A stretch of DNA of 51,835 nt from Paraburkholderia sp. NMBU_R16 (GTDB lineage Bacteria > Pseudomonadota > Gammaproteobacteria > Burkholderiales > Burkholderiaceae). Shown here piece after piece: positions 1 to 8,323 of this stretch (within the stretch, counting starts at the first letter, position 1; each line of letters starts with the position of its first letter). A model generated the notes under the pieces. It saw only the letters and a program-made list of their open reading frames with translations, was not told the DNA's origin and did no database searches. Location of the stretch: positions 1 through 51,835 of the forward strand of contig NZ_JAAAYE010000043.1 of the NCBI RefSeq assembly GCF_013282575.1, read 5' to 3'. The translations under genes were made by a program, and so were the position numbers.

Positions 1-126
1 TTGCCGCATTCTGCCGCAACCAGCCATACCTCAGCTTGTCGATTCAGAGCGCCTCAAGGGTTCGCTGCGCCGGGCTTACGCCCGCCCTTGACCCGCTAAC
101 ATCACCCACTCGGAATTCAAAAGAGG
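1..126. mobile_element. Possible end of an insertion sequence truncating a permease gene
   Basis: No gene is visible here. The permease reading frame that runs on to base 582 is recognisable only from about base 130 and meets an in-frame stop at 97-99, so this stretch is foreign to the permease. It carries a short inverted element (GGGC-N-GCCC type around 74-85) and an EcoRI-like GAATTC at 113-118. On the minus strand it resembles the non-coding tail of an IS21-type element, but this is from memory and unconfirmed. The rest of any element would lie outside the window. Confidence 0.35.
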
Positions 127-129
127 CCC

Positions 130-582
130 TTTTACATTTATTTCGTATTGCCTGACATTGGGATTCAGTTGAGCGCGTTTCAGGCCGGCGTCATCGGGCT
201 CGGGATCGCGTACTCCGCCTATCAGGCCGAAAACTTCCGCGCCGGCATCGAGGCCGTGGACGCCGGCCAGCACGAAGCCGCTCAAGCGCTCGGTATGCGC
301 GGTGGGCTCATCATGCGCCGCGTGATCCTGCCACAGGCCTTCCGTATCGCGTTGCCGCCCTATGGCAATACGCTGGTGATGATGCTCAAGGATTCGTCGC
401 TCGTTTCCACCATTACGGTGGCGGAAATGACGCGCGCGGGGCAGCTGATCGCCTCCTCGACTTTCCAGAACATGACCGTTTATACGCTCGTCGCGTTGCT
501 GTATCTCTTGATGAGTTTGCCGCTGGTATACGGACTGCGCAGGCTCGAGCGCCGTATGGGCGCCGGCAGGAATGAACCATGA
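130..582 (+). pseudogene. Polar amino-acid ABC transporter permease, 5'-truncated
   Basis: About 150 C-terminal residues of a HisM/GlnP-type inner-membrane permease remain. The recognisable part begins with FYIYFVLPDIG, runs through the conserved RAGIEAV segment, and includes the EAA loop (EAAQALGMRGG followed by ILPQAFRIALPP) that docks the ATPase, plus the last membrane segments. Family members are usually 215-230 residues, so the first 65-75 residues with the first membrane helices are missing. The upstream reading frame hits a stop at 97-99. A TTG at 148 could start translation, but no good ribosome-binding site is seen. The stop overlaps the start of the ATPase gene, so the two were once one operon. 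Without its N-terminus the permease is unlikely to work. Confidence 0.75.
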
Positions 583-1340
583 TCGAGATTCGCGGGTTGC
601 ACAAACATTTCGGCGATCACCATGTGCTGCGCGGCGTGAGCCTCGATGTCGACAAAGGCGAAGTGGTCTGCCTGATCGGCCCGTCCGGCTCGGGCAAGTC
701 CACCGTCCTGCGGTGCATCAACGGGCTCGAGTCGTACGATGGTGGCGAGATCGTTGCATTCGGCGAACGCGTAGACCGGACCAGCAAGTCGATTCATACG
801 CTGCGAAGCCGCATGGGTATGGTATTCCAGCGGTTCAACCTGTTCCCCCACCGCACCGTGCTCGAGAATGTGATGGAAGGCCCCGTCTACGTGAAGCGCG
901 AACAGCCCGGCGCGGCCCGCGCCAAGGCGATGGCGCTGCTCGAGAAAGTTGGGCTCGCCACCAAGGCACAGGCCTATCCCAATCAACTCTCCGGCGGTCA
1001 GCAACAACGCGTCGCCATTGCGCGGGCGCTGGCGATGGAACCCGAGGCCATGCTGTTCGACGAGCCCACTTCCGCGCTGGATCCCGAACTCGTGGGCGAT
1101 GTGCTCGAAGTCATGCGCAGACTGGCAAGTGAAGGCATGACGATGATCGTGGTGACGCACGAGATGGGCTTTGCGCGCGAGGTGGCCGATCGCGTCTGCT
1201 TCCTCCATAGCGGCACCATCGTCGAGGCGGGCACTGCATCACAAGTACTGGGCGCGCCGCGCGAGCCGCGGACGCAGGATTTCCTGCGCCGCGTGCTGCA
1301 CCGGCCCGCTGACGTGGCAACGGGGGAAGCAGGTCTATGA
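579..1340 (+). CDS. Polar amino-acid ABC transporter ATP-binding protein (GlnQ/HisP type)
   Basis: A 253-residue ATPase energising uptake of a polar amino acid or derivative. Walker A (GPSGSGKST) is at residues 34-42. The Q-loop region [10 protein letters not shown] is typical of the polar amino-acid subfamily. The signature LSGGQQQR, Walker [14 protein letters not shown] and the switch histidine in VVTHEMGF all follow in order, and the length is normal. The ATG overlaps the permease stop by 4 bases (ATGA) and the stop overlaps the next gene, giving a tightly coupled operon. The partner permease is truncated and no periplasmic binding protein lies in the window, so the ATPase may be a functional orphan here. 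The substrate cannot be read from the sequence; the downstream oxidase suggests an amino acid or amine. Confidence 0.9.
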   Translation: MIEIRGLHKHFGDHHVLRGVSLDVDKGEVVCLIGPSGSGKSTVLRCINGLESYDGGEIVAFGERVDRTSKSIHTLRSRMGMVFQRFNLFPHRTVLENVMEGPVYVKREQPGAARAKAMALLEKVGLATKAQAYPNQLSGGQQQRVAIARALAMEPEAMLFDEPTSALDPELVGDVLEVMRRLASEGMTMIVVTHEMGFAREVADRVCFLHSGTIVEAGTASQVLGAPREPRTQDFLRRVLHRPADVATGEAGL

Positions 1341-2644
1341 CCGTACCGCGCACCGACTCAGGAAAGACGAGCGAGCCGCTGCCGCCTTCGCTGTGGGCCG
1401 CCACGGCCCCTGCCGCGTCGGCCGCCCCCCCGTTGCTCGAATCGACGGCCACGGACGTGCTCGTCATCGGCGGCGGCTATACCGGCCTTTCCACTGCGTT
1501 GCACCTGGCCGAACGCGGTGTCGGAGTGACGGTGCTGGAGGCCAATGAACCCGGCTGGGGCGCGTCGGGCCGCAATGGTGGACAGGTGAACCCGACACTG
1601 AAGCACGACCCGGACGACCTCGTGCGCATGTTGGGTGCCGAGCGCGCGGAACCGTTGATCGATGCGATATCGCGTTCGGCGGATCTCGTCTTCGATCTGA
1701 TCGATCGGCATACCATCGACTGTCAGCCCGTACGAGCTGGCTGGCTGCAATTGTCCTATTCGGAGAAAAGCGTTCCGGCCATGCATGCGCGCGCGCGGCA
1801 ATGGGGGCGGCGCGGCGTGCCCGTCGAGTTGCTCGACCGGGCCGCCGTGGCTCAGCGCGTGGGCACGGAAGCGTTTGCGGGCGGTTGGCTCGATGGCCGT
1901 GCGGGTGCCATTCAGCCATTGGCGTATGCACGCGGGCTCGCGGGTGCCGTGCAAAAAGCCGGAGGCACTGTGCACGCGCGAACGACCGTCGCCAAGCTGG
2001 AGCGGCAAGGCACGCGCTGGATCGCGATCACTTCTGAAGGCAACCAAGTGCGCGCCGAGCGTGTCGTGATCGCCACCAACGGCTACACCGGCTCGTTATG
2101 GCCGGGCTTGGCGCAGACCGTCCTGAGCGCCAACAGCTTCATCGTCGCCACGCGGCCGCTGAGTGCAGCGCACGCGCAAGTCATTCTCGCTCGCGGCGAA
2201 ACCGCTTCGACCTCACAGCGGCTGCTGCTGTATTTCCGCAAGGATGCAGCGGGCCGCTTGTTGATGGGTGGACGCGGCTTCTTCACCGAGCCGCGCGGTC
2301 CGGGTGATTTTGCGCATCTCGAACGCTCGCTCGAATTGCTTTTTCCGCAGTTGGGGCCGCTCGATTACGAATATCGCTGGGCCGGGCGAATTGCCATTAC
2401 GCGGGATTTCATGCCCCATATTCACGAGCCGGCGCCGGGTGTGACGATGGCTCTTGGGTGCAATGGTCGCGGCATTGCGCTCTGTACGAGTCTCGGTCGG
2501 CACATCGCGGAGCGGCTCGCGGGCAGCGGCAACCGGTTTCCGTATCCGCAATCGCAGATGACTCCGATTCCGCTGCATGGGCTTCAGCGCTTTTACATTG
2601 CGGCGGGGGTCGCGTGGTACAGCCTGCTGGACAAGTTCGGCTGA
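1337..2644 (+). CDS. FAD-dependent amine/amino-acid oxidoreductase (DAO family)
   Basis: A 435-residue flavoenzyme of the D-amino-acid oxidase / gamma-glutamylputrescine oxidase superfamily. After about 35 residues comes the dinucleotide-binding [21 protein letters not shown], then the FAD-contact segment [14 protein letters not shown] typical of PuuB-like oxidases. The C-terminal FAD contact [14 protein letters not shown] is also present. Such enzymes oxidise a primary or secondary amine to an imine that hydrolyses to an oxo-acid or aldehyde plus ammonia. The start overlaps the ABC ATPase stop, so import and oxidation of the same substrate are likely linked. The last 16 codons are duplicated in degenerate form at 7225-7281. 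The exact substrate is unknown. Confidence 0.85.
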   Translation: MTVPRTDSGKTSEPLPPSLWAATAPAASAAPPLLESTATDVLVIGGGYTGLSTALHLAERGVGVTVLEANEPGWGASGRNGGQVNPTLKHDPDDLVRMLGAERAEPLIDAISRSADLVFDLIDRHTIDCQPVRAGWLQLSYSEKSVPAMHARARQWGRRGVPVELLDRAAVAQRVGTEAFAGGWLDGRAGAIQPLAYARGLAGAVQKAGGTVHARTTVAKLERQGTRWIAITSEGNQVRAERVVIATNGYTGSLWPGLAQTVLSANSFIVATRPLSAAHAQVILARGETASTSQRLLLYFRKDAAGRLLMGGRGFFTEPRGPGDFAHLERSLELLFPQLGPLDYEYRWAGRIAITRDFMPHIHEPAPGVTMALGCNGRGIALCTSLGRHIAERLAGSGNRFPYPQSQMTPIPLHGLQRFYIAAGVAWYSLLDKFG

Positions 2645-2826
2645 GCGCGATGTTGGTCAGCCCGTCGTTGATCTTCGACAGCAACGCGGCATTACCCTCG
2701 TTCACGCCACAACCGTGCCCTTCAAATCCTGGATCGTTAACGCGATAGCTTGACGCCGCCCACGCGACGGTCTCGTCTCGCACCGCCCTGCCGCGACAGG
2801 ACTCTAGTGCTCGAACATTCAATATG

Positions 2827-2885
2827 GCTTAACGCCCGATTTATCAGTCGTTAAGCACAAATTCTCGGTGCGCTTTTATAGTGGC
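2827..2885 (+). promoter_or_regulatory. Inverted-repeat operator and promoter of the PLP aldolase gene
   Basis: The roughly 300-base space 2645-2949 has no gene. It contains a perfect inverted repeat, GCTTAACG at 2827-2834 and CGTTAAGC at 2849-2856, separated by 14 bases, a suitable LysR-type or other dimeric-regulator site. A likely -10 hexamer TATAGT lies at 2877-2882 inside the 12-mer TTTTATAGTGGC (2874-2885). The identical 12-mer occurs on the minus strand at 6213-6224 before the RidA gene, so both promoters may share control. The regulator is inferred, not shown. Confidence 0.5.
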
Positions 2886-2949
2886 CCATCCGAATGCGCG
2901 ATGTGGGCACAGCGATGCCGATCGCGCGACGAATCGCCAGGAGCCACAA

Positions 2950-4080
2950 ATGGATTTGGAGTCGTTGAATACGCCCGCCGCATTGATCGATATCGCGCGG
3001 ATGAACCGCAACATCGAGCGGATGCAGCAACGCATGGATACACTCGGCGTGAGCTTCCGGCCGCACGTCAAGACGAGCAAATGCGCGCAGGTGGTTCAGG
3101 CGCAAATCGATGCGGGCGCACGCGGCATCACGGTATCCACACTCAAGGAAGCGGAGCAACTCTTCGCATGCGGCATCCGCGATATCGTCTACGCCGTCGG
3201 CATGGCCCCGAACAAACTACCGCAGGCGCTCACGCTGCGCCGACAAGGCTGCGACTTGAAAATCGTCGCCGATAGCGTCGCCTGCGCCGAGGCCATCGTC
3301 GCCTTTGGACGGGCCAACGAAGAAGCGTTCGAAGTCTGGATCGAGATCGACGTGGACGGCCATCGTTCGGGCATCGCACCCGAGGACGACACGCTTGTCG
3401 CTGTCGCAACGACGCTCGTCAAAGGCGGCATGCGGCTTGGCGGTGTATTGGCGCATGCAGGCTCCAGCTATGAACACGATACGCATGAAGAACTGGTGCG
3501 GATTGCCGAGCAGGAGCGCTCGCGCTGCGTGCATGCCGCCGAGCGCTTGCGGGCGGCGGGCCTGCGATGCGATGTGGTCAGCATCGGGTCGACGCCGACC
3601 GCGCTGGCGGCGGAACATCTGGAAGGCGTGACGGAAGTGCGCGCGGGCGTCTACGTCATGTTCGATCTCGTCATGCACAACGTGGGCGTCAACGACACGT
3701 CCCAGATTGCGTTGACCGTCCTGACCACCGTGATCGGCCACCAGAAGGAAAAAGGCTGGGCCATCGTCGACGCGGGCTGGATGGCGATGAGCCGCGATCG
3801 CGGCACCCAGCGTCAGAAGCGCGACTTCGGCTACGGACTCGTCTGCCTCGAAGACGGGGAAGTGTTGAACGACTACCTGATGAGCGGCGCAAACCAGGAG
3901 CACGGCATCGTCTCCCGCTCGGGCGCGCCGGATCGCGAAATCGAACAGCGGTTTCCCATCGGGACGCGTCTGCGCATCCTACCCAACCATGCGTGCGCCA
4001 CCGGAGCGCAGCACCCCGCTTATCAGGCCCTGGGCCCGGACGGCAGTGTCGAAACCTGGCCGCGCTTCTATGGCTGGTAA
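2950..4080 (+). CDS. D-threonine aldolase / 3-hydroxyaspartate aldolase-like PLP enzyme (DSD1 family)
   Basis: A 376-residue fold-type III PLP enzyme. The N-terminal alanine-racemase-like barrel begins LNTPAALIDIARMNRN, followed by RPHVKTSK, where the Lys carries PLP. The C-terminal domain ends with PNHACAT, whose His and Cys bind the divalent metal needed by D-threonine aldolase, 3-hydroxyaspartate aldolase and D-serine dehydratase-like enzymes. The family cleaves D-beta-hydroxy amino acids to glycine plus an aldehyde, or dehydrates D-serine. I chose the ATG at 2950 because AGGAG lies just upstream and homology starts there; the frame is open back to 2881. With the neighbouring aldehyde dehydrogenase and RidA, the aldolase role is favoured. 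The choice between D-Thr, phenylserine and hydroxyaspartate is open. Confidence 0.8.
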   Translation: MDLESLNTPAALIDIARMNRNIERMQQRMDTLGVSFRPHVKTSKCAQVVQAQIDAGARGITVSTLKEAEQLFACGIRDIVYAVGMAPNKLPQALTLRRQGCDLKIVADSVACAEAIVAFGRANEEAFEVWIEIDVDGHRSGIAPEDDTLVAVATTLVKGGMRLGGVLAHAGSSYEHDTHEELVRIAEQERSRCVHAAERLRAAGLRCDVVSIGSTPTALAAEHLEGVTEVRAGVYVMFDLVMHNVGVNDTSQIALTVLTTVIGHQKEKGWAIVDAGWMAMSRDRGTQRQKRDFGYGLVCLEDGEVLNDYLMSGANQEHGIVSRSGAPDREIEQRFPIGTRLRILPNHACATGAQHPAYQALGPDGSVETWPRFYGW

Positions 4081-4165
4081 GGTGCGCAAAAATTCAAAGC
4101 CATGACAGGAGCGTTGCGATGAGGTACGCCTCGTCAGCGTCATCACGTCAGGCGTAGCCGTCGCT

Positions 4166-5623
4166 TCAATCGTAGTACCCGAGGATCGACTTGACCTCCA
4201 TGTACTCTTCCATGCCTTCGATACCGTACTCCCGGCCGTTGCCCGACTGCTTGTATCCACCGAACGGAGCCTGCGGATCCCAGGCCGGATAATTCAGATG
4301 CACCTGGCCCGACTGAATTTGCGCGGCAACGGCGCGCACGAGCGCCTTGTCCGCGCCTTGGACGTGCGCGCCCAGCCCATACACCGTGTCGTTCGCAATA
4401 GCGATCGCTTCTTCGACCGAGTCGTAGGCCAGGATGGCCAGAACCGGCCCGAAGATCTCCTCCCGAGCGATCGTCATATCGGCACGAACGTCGGAAAAGA
4501 TGGTGGGTCGCGTATAGAAACCCCTGCTGAACCCCTCGGGCCGTCCGGGCCCTCCCACGATCAGTTTGGCCCCTTCGTCGATGCCCGCTTCGATCATCGT
4601 CTGCACTCTGCCGAACTGCGCGCGATTGGCCAGGGGGCCATGCGTCGTCGCATCGGCAAAAGGATCGCCGACGATCATCTGCTCCACTGCGGCGACGGCC
4701 AACGCGTCCACCTGCCCCAGCGCGGCGCGCGGTACGATCAAACGCGTCGGCGCGCTGCACGACTGGCCCATATTCCGGAACGCGGCGGCAACGCCGAGCG
4801 AGATGGCGCGCGGCAGATCGGCGTCGGGCAACAAGACGTTCGGCGACTTGCCGCCAAGCTCCTGCGCCACGCGCTTGACCGTCGGAGCAGCCGCTTGTGC
4901 AACCAGCACGCCGGCACGCGTGGACCCGGTGATCGAAACCATATCGACCTGCGGGTGTGACGCCAGCAAGGTTCCGACTTGCGGGCCCGTGCCCGTCACC
5001 AAATTGAATACGCCCGGCGGGACGCCGGCGTCCGCGATGACTTCGGCAAAGAGCAATGCACTGAGCGGCGAGAGTTCACTGGGTTTGAGGACCACCGTGC
5101 AACCTGCCGCGAGCGCGGGGCCGACCTTCGCGGTGATCTGATAGATGGGCCAATTCCACGGCGTGATCAGCGCGCACACGCCGATCGGCTCGCGAACGAC
5201 CGCGGTCGTACCGCGCTGAACGCGGAACGGGTAGCTGGCAAGATTATCGCGCGCAACGCGGAGATGTTCGGCAGCGAGCGGCACATGCGCAGTGCGCGCA
5301 TAGCTGATCGGCGCGCCCATTTCCGTCGTCAACGCCGTGGCGAACAACTCGGCGCGCTCGAGCATCGAGGTATGAACGCGGTCGAGCAGCGCGGCACGCT
5401 CTTGCGGCGAAGTCGCCGACCAAGCTACGAGCGCTTTGCGCGCCGCGAGCACCGCCTTCTCAGCGTCGCGCTCGTTTCCCAGCGCGGTCTCGCAGATCTC
5501 GTCTTCCGTGGAAGGCGAGACGACTGGGATTCGCTCCGCACTCTCGGGCGCCACCCATTGCCCGCCGATAAAGAACCGGTCCAGCCGTCCCGCTTGCATG
5601 AGGTGACGAACAGGTGAAGTCAT
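4166..5623 (-). CDS. Aldehyde dehydrogenase (NAD(P)-dependent, ALDH superfamily)
   Basis: A 485-residue ALDH of normal length. Visible in order are the cofactor segment (TPWNWPIYQ, VLKPSELSPLSA, NLVTGTGPQVG), the glycine motif GSTRAGVLVA, the general-base glutamate in QELGGKSPNVL and the catalytic cysteine in GQSCSAPTR. The C-terminal EEIFGPVL and PFGGYKQSGNGREYG complete the fold. It oxidises an aldehyde to the acid with NAD(P)+. The ATG at 5623 is preceded by AAGGA; in-frame upstream starts exist but precede the conserved region. It follows the RidA gene by 84 bases on the same strand. The inferred role is clearing the aldehyde released by the divergent PLP aldolase. Confidence 0.9.
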   Translation of the reverse strand: MTSPVRHLMQAGRLDRFFIGGQWVAPESAERIPVVSPSTEDEICETALGNERDAEKAVLAARKALVAWSATSPQERAALLDRVHTSMLERAELFATALTTEMGAPISYARTAHVPLAAEHLRVARDNLASYPFRVQRGTTAVVREPIGVCALITPWNWPIYQITAKVGPALAAGCTVVLKPSELSPLSALLFAEVIADAGVPPGVFNLVTGTGPQVGTLLASHPQVDMVSITGSTRAGVLVAQAAAPTVKRVAQELGGKSPNVLLPDADLPRAISLGVAAAFRNMGQSCSAPTRLIVPRAALGQVDALAVAAVEQMIVGDPFADATTHGPLANRAQFGRVQTMIEAGIDEGAKLIVGGPGRPEGFSRGFYTRPTIFSDVRADMTIAREEIFGPVLAILAYDSVEEAIAIANDTVYGLGAHVQGADKALVRAVAAQIQSGQVHLNYPAWDPQAPFGGYKQSGNGREYGIEGMEEYMEVKSILGYYD

Positions 5624-5707
5624 TGCAGTGTGTCCTTGAGTCGATACCATTCGCCCACGAACGGCAACAATTGGCAGACTTGCGCCGCACCGATTCAATC
5701 GGACCGA

Positions 5708-6112
5708 CTACACCAAAGCCACCGCCTCGACTTCGATCTTCAGACCAAAATGCAGCGCGGGAACCGGGACCACGGCGCGAGCGGGTCTCGCCTCTCCGGC
5801 CCAACGCGCGTATATCTCGTTGAACGCTGCCCAATACTCGATATCGACGATATAGACACGGACCTGAGCCAGTTTCGTGACGTCGCTGCCCGCACCGGCC
5901 AGCGCCGAAGCGAGATTGGCCAACACCTGCTCGGCCTGGGCTTCGAACGGCTTGTCCGTGAGTTTGCGTCCGGTCGAGTCGATCGGCAGTTGGCCCGACA
6001 CGAACACCAGCCCGCTCGCGATCGAGACGTGGCTGTAGTGGCCGCCGGGCGTTGCAAGCCCCGCCGGGTTGATCGTCGTCGGACACCGCTCGCCATGTTC
6101 TGTTTTATCCAT
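5708..6112 (-). CDS. RidA family enamine/imine deaminase
   Basis: A 134-residue Rid protein (YjgF/YER057c/UK114 superfamily). Typical features are the early strand GLVFVSGQLPID, the AQAEQVLANLASALAGAGSDVTKLAQVRVYIVD core, and a C-terminal RAVVPVPALHFGLKIEVEAVALV, where the Arg normally grips the substrate carboxylate. Canonical RidA hydrolyses reactive 2-aminoacrylate and other enamine/imine intermediates made by PLP or flavin enzymes. That fits the FAD oxidase and PLP enzyme nearby. The His/Leu around the terminal strand makes it closer to the Rid4-7 or 'cluster-specific' type than to housekeeping RidA, but this is uncertain. It is transcribed first, ahead of the aldehyde dehydrogenase, and divergently from a LysR gene. 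Confidence 0.85.
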   Translation of the reverse strand: MDKTEHGERCPTTINPAGLATPGGHYSHVSIASGLVFVSGQLPIDSTGRKLTDKPFEAQAEQVLANLASALAGAGSDVTKLAQVRVYIVDIEYWAAFNEIYARWAGEARPARAVVPVPALHFGLKIEVEAVALV

Positions 6113-6212
6113 GTGGACCGCTCATAGGGGTAAGAAGCTTGCCGGCCGCTGTCCGCACGGAGTCGGCATGCTGGCGGATTTGCGGATACCGCACGGCGCC
6201 AAGCGCACGTTA

Positions 6213-6260
6213 GCCACTATAAAAAAAATTATCTTTCCCGGGTTTAAGATTCGATGAATC
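6213..6260 (-). promoter_or_regulatory. RidA/aldehyde dehydrogenase promoter with shared 12-mer and palindrome
   Basis: The 167-base divergent space between the RidA gene and the LysR gene holds the minus-strand 12-mer TTTTATAGTGGC (6213-6224), identical to the one before the PLP aldolase. It also holds GATTC-GAT-GAATC at 6248-6260, a palindrome of the size LysR proteins use, and a CGTTAA half-site resembling the arms at 2827-2856. I infer that the LysR protein encoded at 6280 acts here. Confidence 0.45.
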
Positions 6261-6279
6261 GATCGTTAATAGGTGCTTA

Positions 6280-7200
6280 ATGCTTCAATTGGAAGACATG
6301 CAACTGCTCCGCGCGCTCGGTGCGTCGCAATCGCTTGCCGCGGCCGCGAGGCTGCTGGATCTCACACCGCCCGCGGTCACGGTGCGGCTACAGCGCATCG
6401 AGGAGCGCGTGGGGGTGCGCCTTGCCACGCGCGCGGCCAGGGGAATTTCGCTCACTGACGAGGGCCGGCGCCTCGTTCAGGAAGCCATCGACATCCTGGA
6501 GCGGATCGAGTCGATTCCTTCCCGCATTTCCGGAGAGGCGAGCGGCGTGAGCGGCCATCTGCGCGTCGTGGCGCCGTTCGGGTTCGGTCGCGAATATGTC
6601 GCACCGCTGATTCGCGACCTGCATCGCTCGCACCCGAAGCTCGCGATTTCGCTCATCTTGGTTGAAAGCCCGCTCGCTTGCGCGTCGGGTGCGGACGTCG
6701 TCATTTCCATCGGCCACATCAAAGGGTCGTCCTGGATCGGACATTATTTGGCGCCGAACGACCGCATTTTGTGTGCGAGCCCCGCCTTGGCGCGCAGCCT
6801 GTCCAAGCTCAAGCACCCGTCCGAGCTGACCCTGCACGCCTACCTGACCTTGCGAGAGAACGATGAAGACGTGACCCGTCTGCGTTTCACTCAACACGAT
6901 GCCGCGGGCAAACGCATGAGCAAAGCCGTCACGGTTCGGTTGAACAGCGCATTGTCTTCGAACGATGGCACCGTCGTGAGGGATTGGGCGATGGACGGCC
7001 TAGGCGTCGTCGCGCGCTCCGAATGGGATTGCGCGCGGCTGATCGCGGAGGGAAAGCTCAAGCGCGTGCTGCCGGCATGGCGCCTCGAACCCGCGCCAGT
7101 CATCGCCCTCACGCCCACGCGTCAGGGCTTGACGATCCGTCAGCGTGTGTTTTTGGAAGCCGCGAAACATGCCTTCAACCCCGCGCCCTGGCGGAAATGA
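6280..7200 (+). CDS. LysR-family transcriptional regulator (linked to the RidA/aldolase module)
   Basis: A 306-residue regulator with an N-terminal winged helix-turn-helix (LRALGASQSLAAAARLLDLTPPAVTVRLQRIEERVGVRLATRAARGISLTDEGRRL). The substrate-binding effector domain runs from about residue 90 (GHLRVVAPFGFGREYVAPLIRDL). It is transcribed divergently from the RidA and aldehyde dehydrogenase genes, the usual layout for a LysR protein controlling its neighbour. Likely targets are the RidA/ALDH promoter and the PLP aldolase promoter, which share sequence motifs. The inducer is unknown; a D-amino acid or its aldehyde product is plausible. The helix-turn-helix has the PPAVTVRLQRIEE variant seen in the subgroup near DSD1-type genes. 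Confidence 0.88.
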   Translation: MLQLEDMQLLRALGASQSLAAAARLLDLTPPAVTVRLQRIEERVGVRLATRAARGISLTDEGRRLVQEAIDILERIESIPSRISGEASGVSGHLRVVAPFGFGREYVAPLIRDLHRSHPKLAISLILVESPLACASGADVVISIGHIKGSSWIGHYLAPNDRILCASPALARSLSKLKHPSELTLHAYLTLRENDEDVTRLRFTQHDAAGKRMSKAVTVRLNSALSSNDGTVVRDWAMDGLGVVARSEWDCARLIAEGKLKRVLPAWRLEPAPVIALTPTRQGLTIRQRVFLEAAKHAFNPAPWRK

Positions 7201-7224
7201 TCTTTGGATCGATAACCGGAAAAA

Positions 7225-7281
7225 ACATTGCGGCGAGGGTCGTGTGGCATAGCCTGCTCGACAACTTTCGCTGAGCGCGAT
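7225..7281 (+). pseudogene. Duplicated 3' tail of an FAD oxidoreductase gene
   Basis: These 57 bases match 2595-2651, the end of the FAD oxidoreductase gene and the bases after its stop, at 49 of 57 positions. In the corresponding frame they read IAARVVWHSLLDNFR then stop, against [15 protein letters not shown] then stop in the intact gene. This is a degenerate copy of its last 15 codons. No upstream part of such a gene remains, because the preceding bases belong to the LysR gene. It is best explained as a relic of a lost paralogue or of the rearrangement that placed the aldolase module here. Confidence 0.65.
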
Positions 7282-7345
7282 CGTCCAAGGGGCGAAGGCG
7301 GCCCACCTCATGCACAATGGCGTTTTCGACAAGTGAGCGCATACG

Positions 7346-8287
7346 GTGGCCATCCACTTGGATCTGAACGATCTGCAGGCCTTCACCGCGGTGGTCAAGC
7401 TGGGCAGCTTCCGCAAGGCCGCCGAATCGATCAACATCTCCCAACCGGCCCTGAGCCGACGCATCGACAAGCTCGAAGAAGCACTTGGCGCTCGGCTGTT
7501 CGAGCGCACGACGCGCCGTGTGTACCTGACGACGGTTGGTCAAGCCTTCGCGCCGAGCGCCGAGCAGTTGCTGGACGACCTCGATGCGGCGCTGCTCAGC
7601 ATCCGCGAAGTGTCTTCGAGCCGCCTCGGGCATGTGACGATCGCGTGCGTGCCGTCGGCTGCGCACTATTTTCTGCCGGCCGTCATCGCGCAATATCGCG
7701 TTCGCTATCCACGTATCCGCGTCAAGCTCTTCGATGCAAGCTCGAACGAAGTGTTGAACGCGGTCAAGAACGGCGAAGCCGACTTCGGCGTCGGCTTCGT
7801 CGGCAGTCAGGACGCTGACATCGAATTCAAGCTGTTGCTGCAAGACCGCTTCGTCGTGGCGTGCCGGCGCGATCATCCGCTGGCGGGCAAGAAGCGCGTT
7901 TCGTGGAGCGAGTTCTACCAACACGAATATGTATCGGTCGACAAGACGTCCGGCAACCGCCTGCTGCTCGACCAAGCGCTCGCGGCCGTCGCACCGCCCG
8001 CACCGAGCGTCTGCGAGACGCGCCACGTGACGACGGCGCTCGGGCTCGTCGAAGCCGGGCTCGGCGTCGCTGCCGTGCCGTCGATGGCGATGCCGCAGTC
8101 AGAGCATCCGTTACTGACGAGCGTGCCGCTCGTCGACCCGGTCGTCACGCGGCGCGTCGGTCTCGTACACCGGCGCGGCCGCCAGATGACACCTGCGGCA
8201 CAAGAGTTCTACCGGATGGTTATCGACATCCAGGGCAAGCGCGGCGCACCCGGCGCCAAGAAACGAACCGCGCAACGGAAATCGTGA
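7346..8287 (+). CDS. LysR-family transcriptional regulator
   Basis: A 313-residue regulator starting at GTG. The N-terminal helix-turn-helix is clear (LQAFTAVVKLGSFRKAAESINISQPALSRRIDKLEEALGARLFERTTRRV). The effector domain begins near residue 90 (GHVTIACVPSAAHYFLPAVIAQYR). The short basic C-terminal tail (KRGAPGAKKRTAQRKS) is uncommon. It converges on the minus-strand binding protein and MFS transporter genes. LysR proteins often regulate such neighbours, but the genes are not divergent, so the link is a guess. The ligand is unknown. Confidence 0.88.
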   Translation: MAIHLDLNDLQAFTAVVKLGSFRKAAESINISQPALSRRIDKLEEALGARLFERTTRRVYLTTVGQAFAPSAEQLLDDLDAALLSIREVSSSRLGHVTIACVPSAAHYFLPAVIAQYRVRYPRIRVKLFDASSNEVLNAVKNGEADFGVGFVGSQDADIEFKLLLQDRFVVACRRDHPLAGKKRVSWSEFYQHEYVSVDKTSGNRLLLDQALAAVAPPAPSVCETRHVTTALGLVEAGLGVAAVPSMAMPQSEHPLLTSVPLVDPVVTRRVGLVHRRGRQMTPAAQEFYRMVIDIQGKRGAPGAKKRTAQRKS

Positions 8288-8323
8288 ACCTCGCAGCGCG
8301 GCCCTGCCCGGTTGGACACCGGC

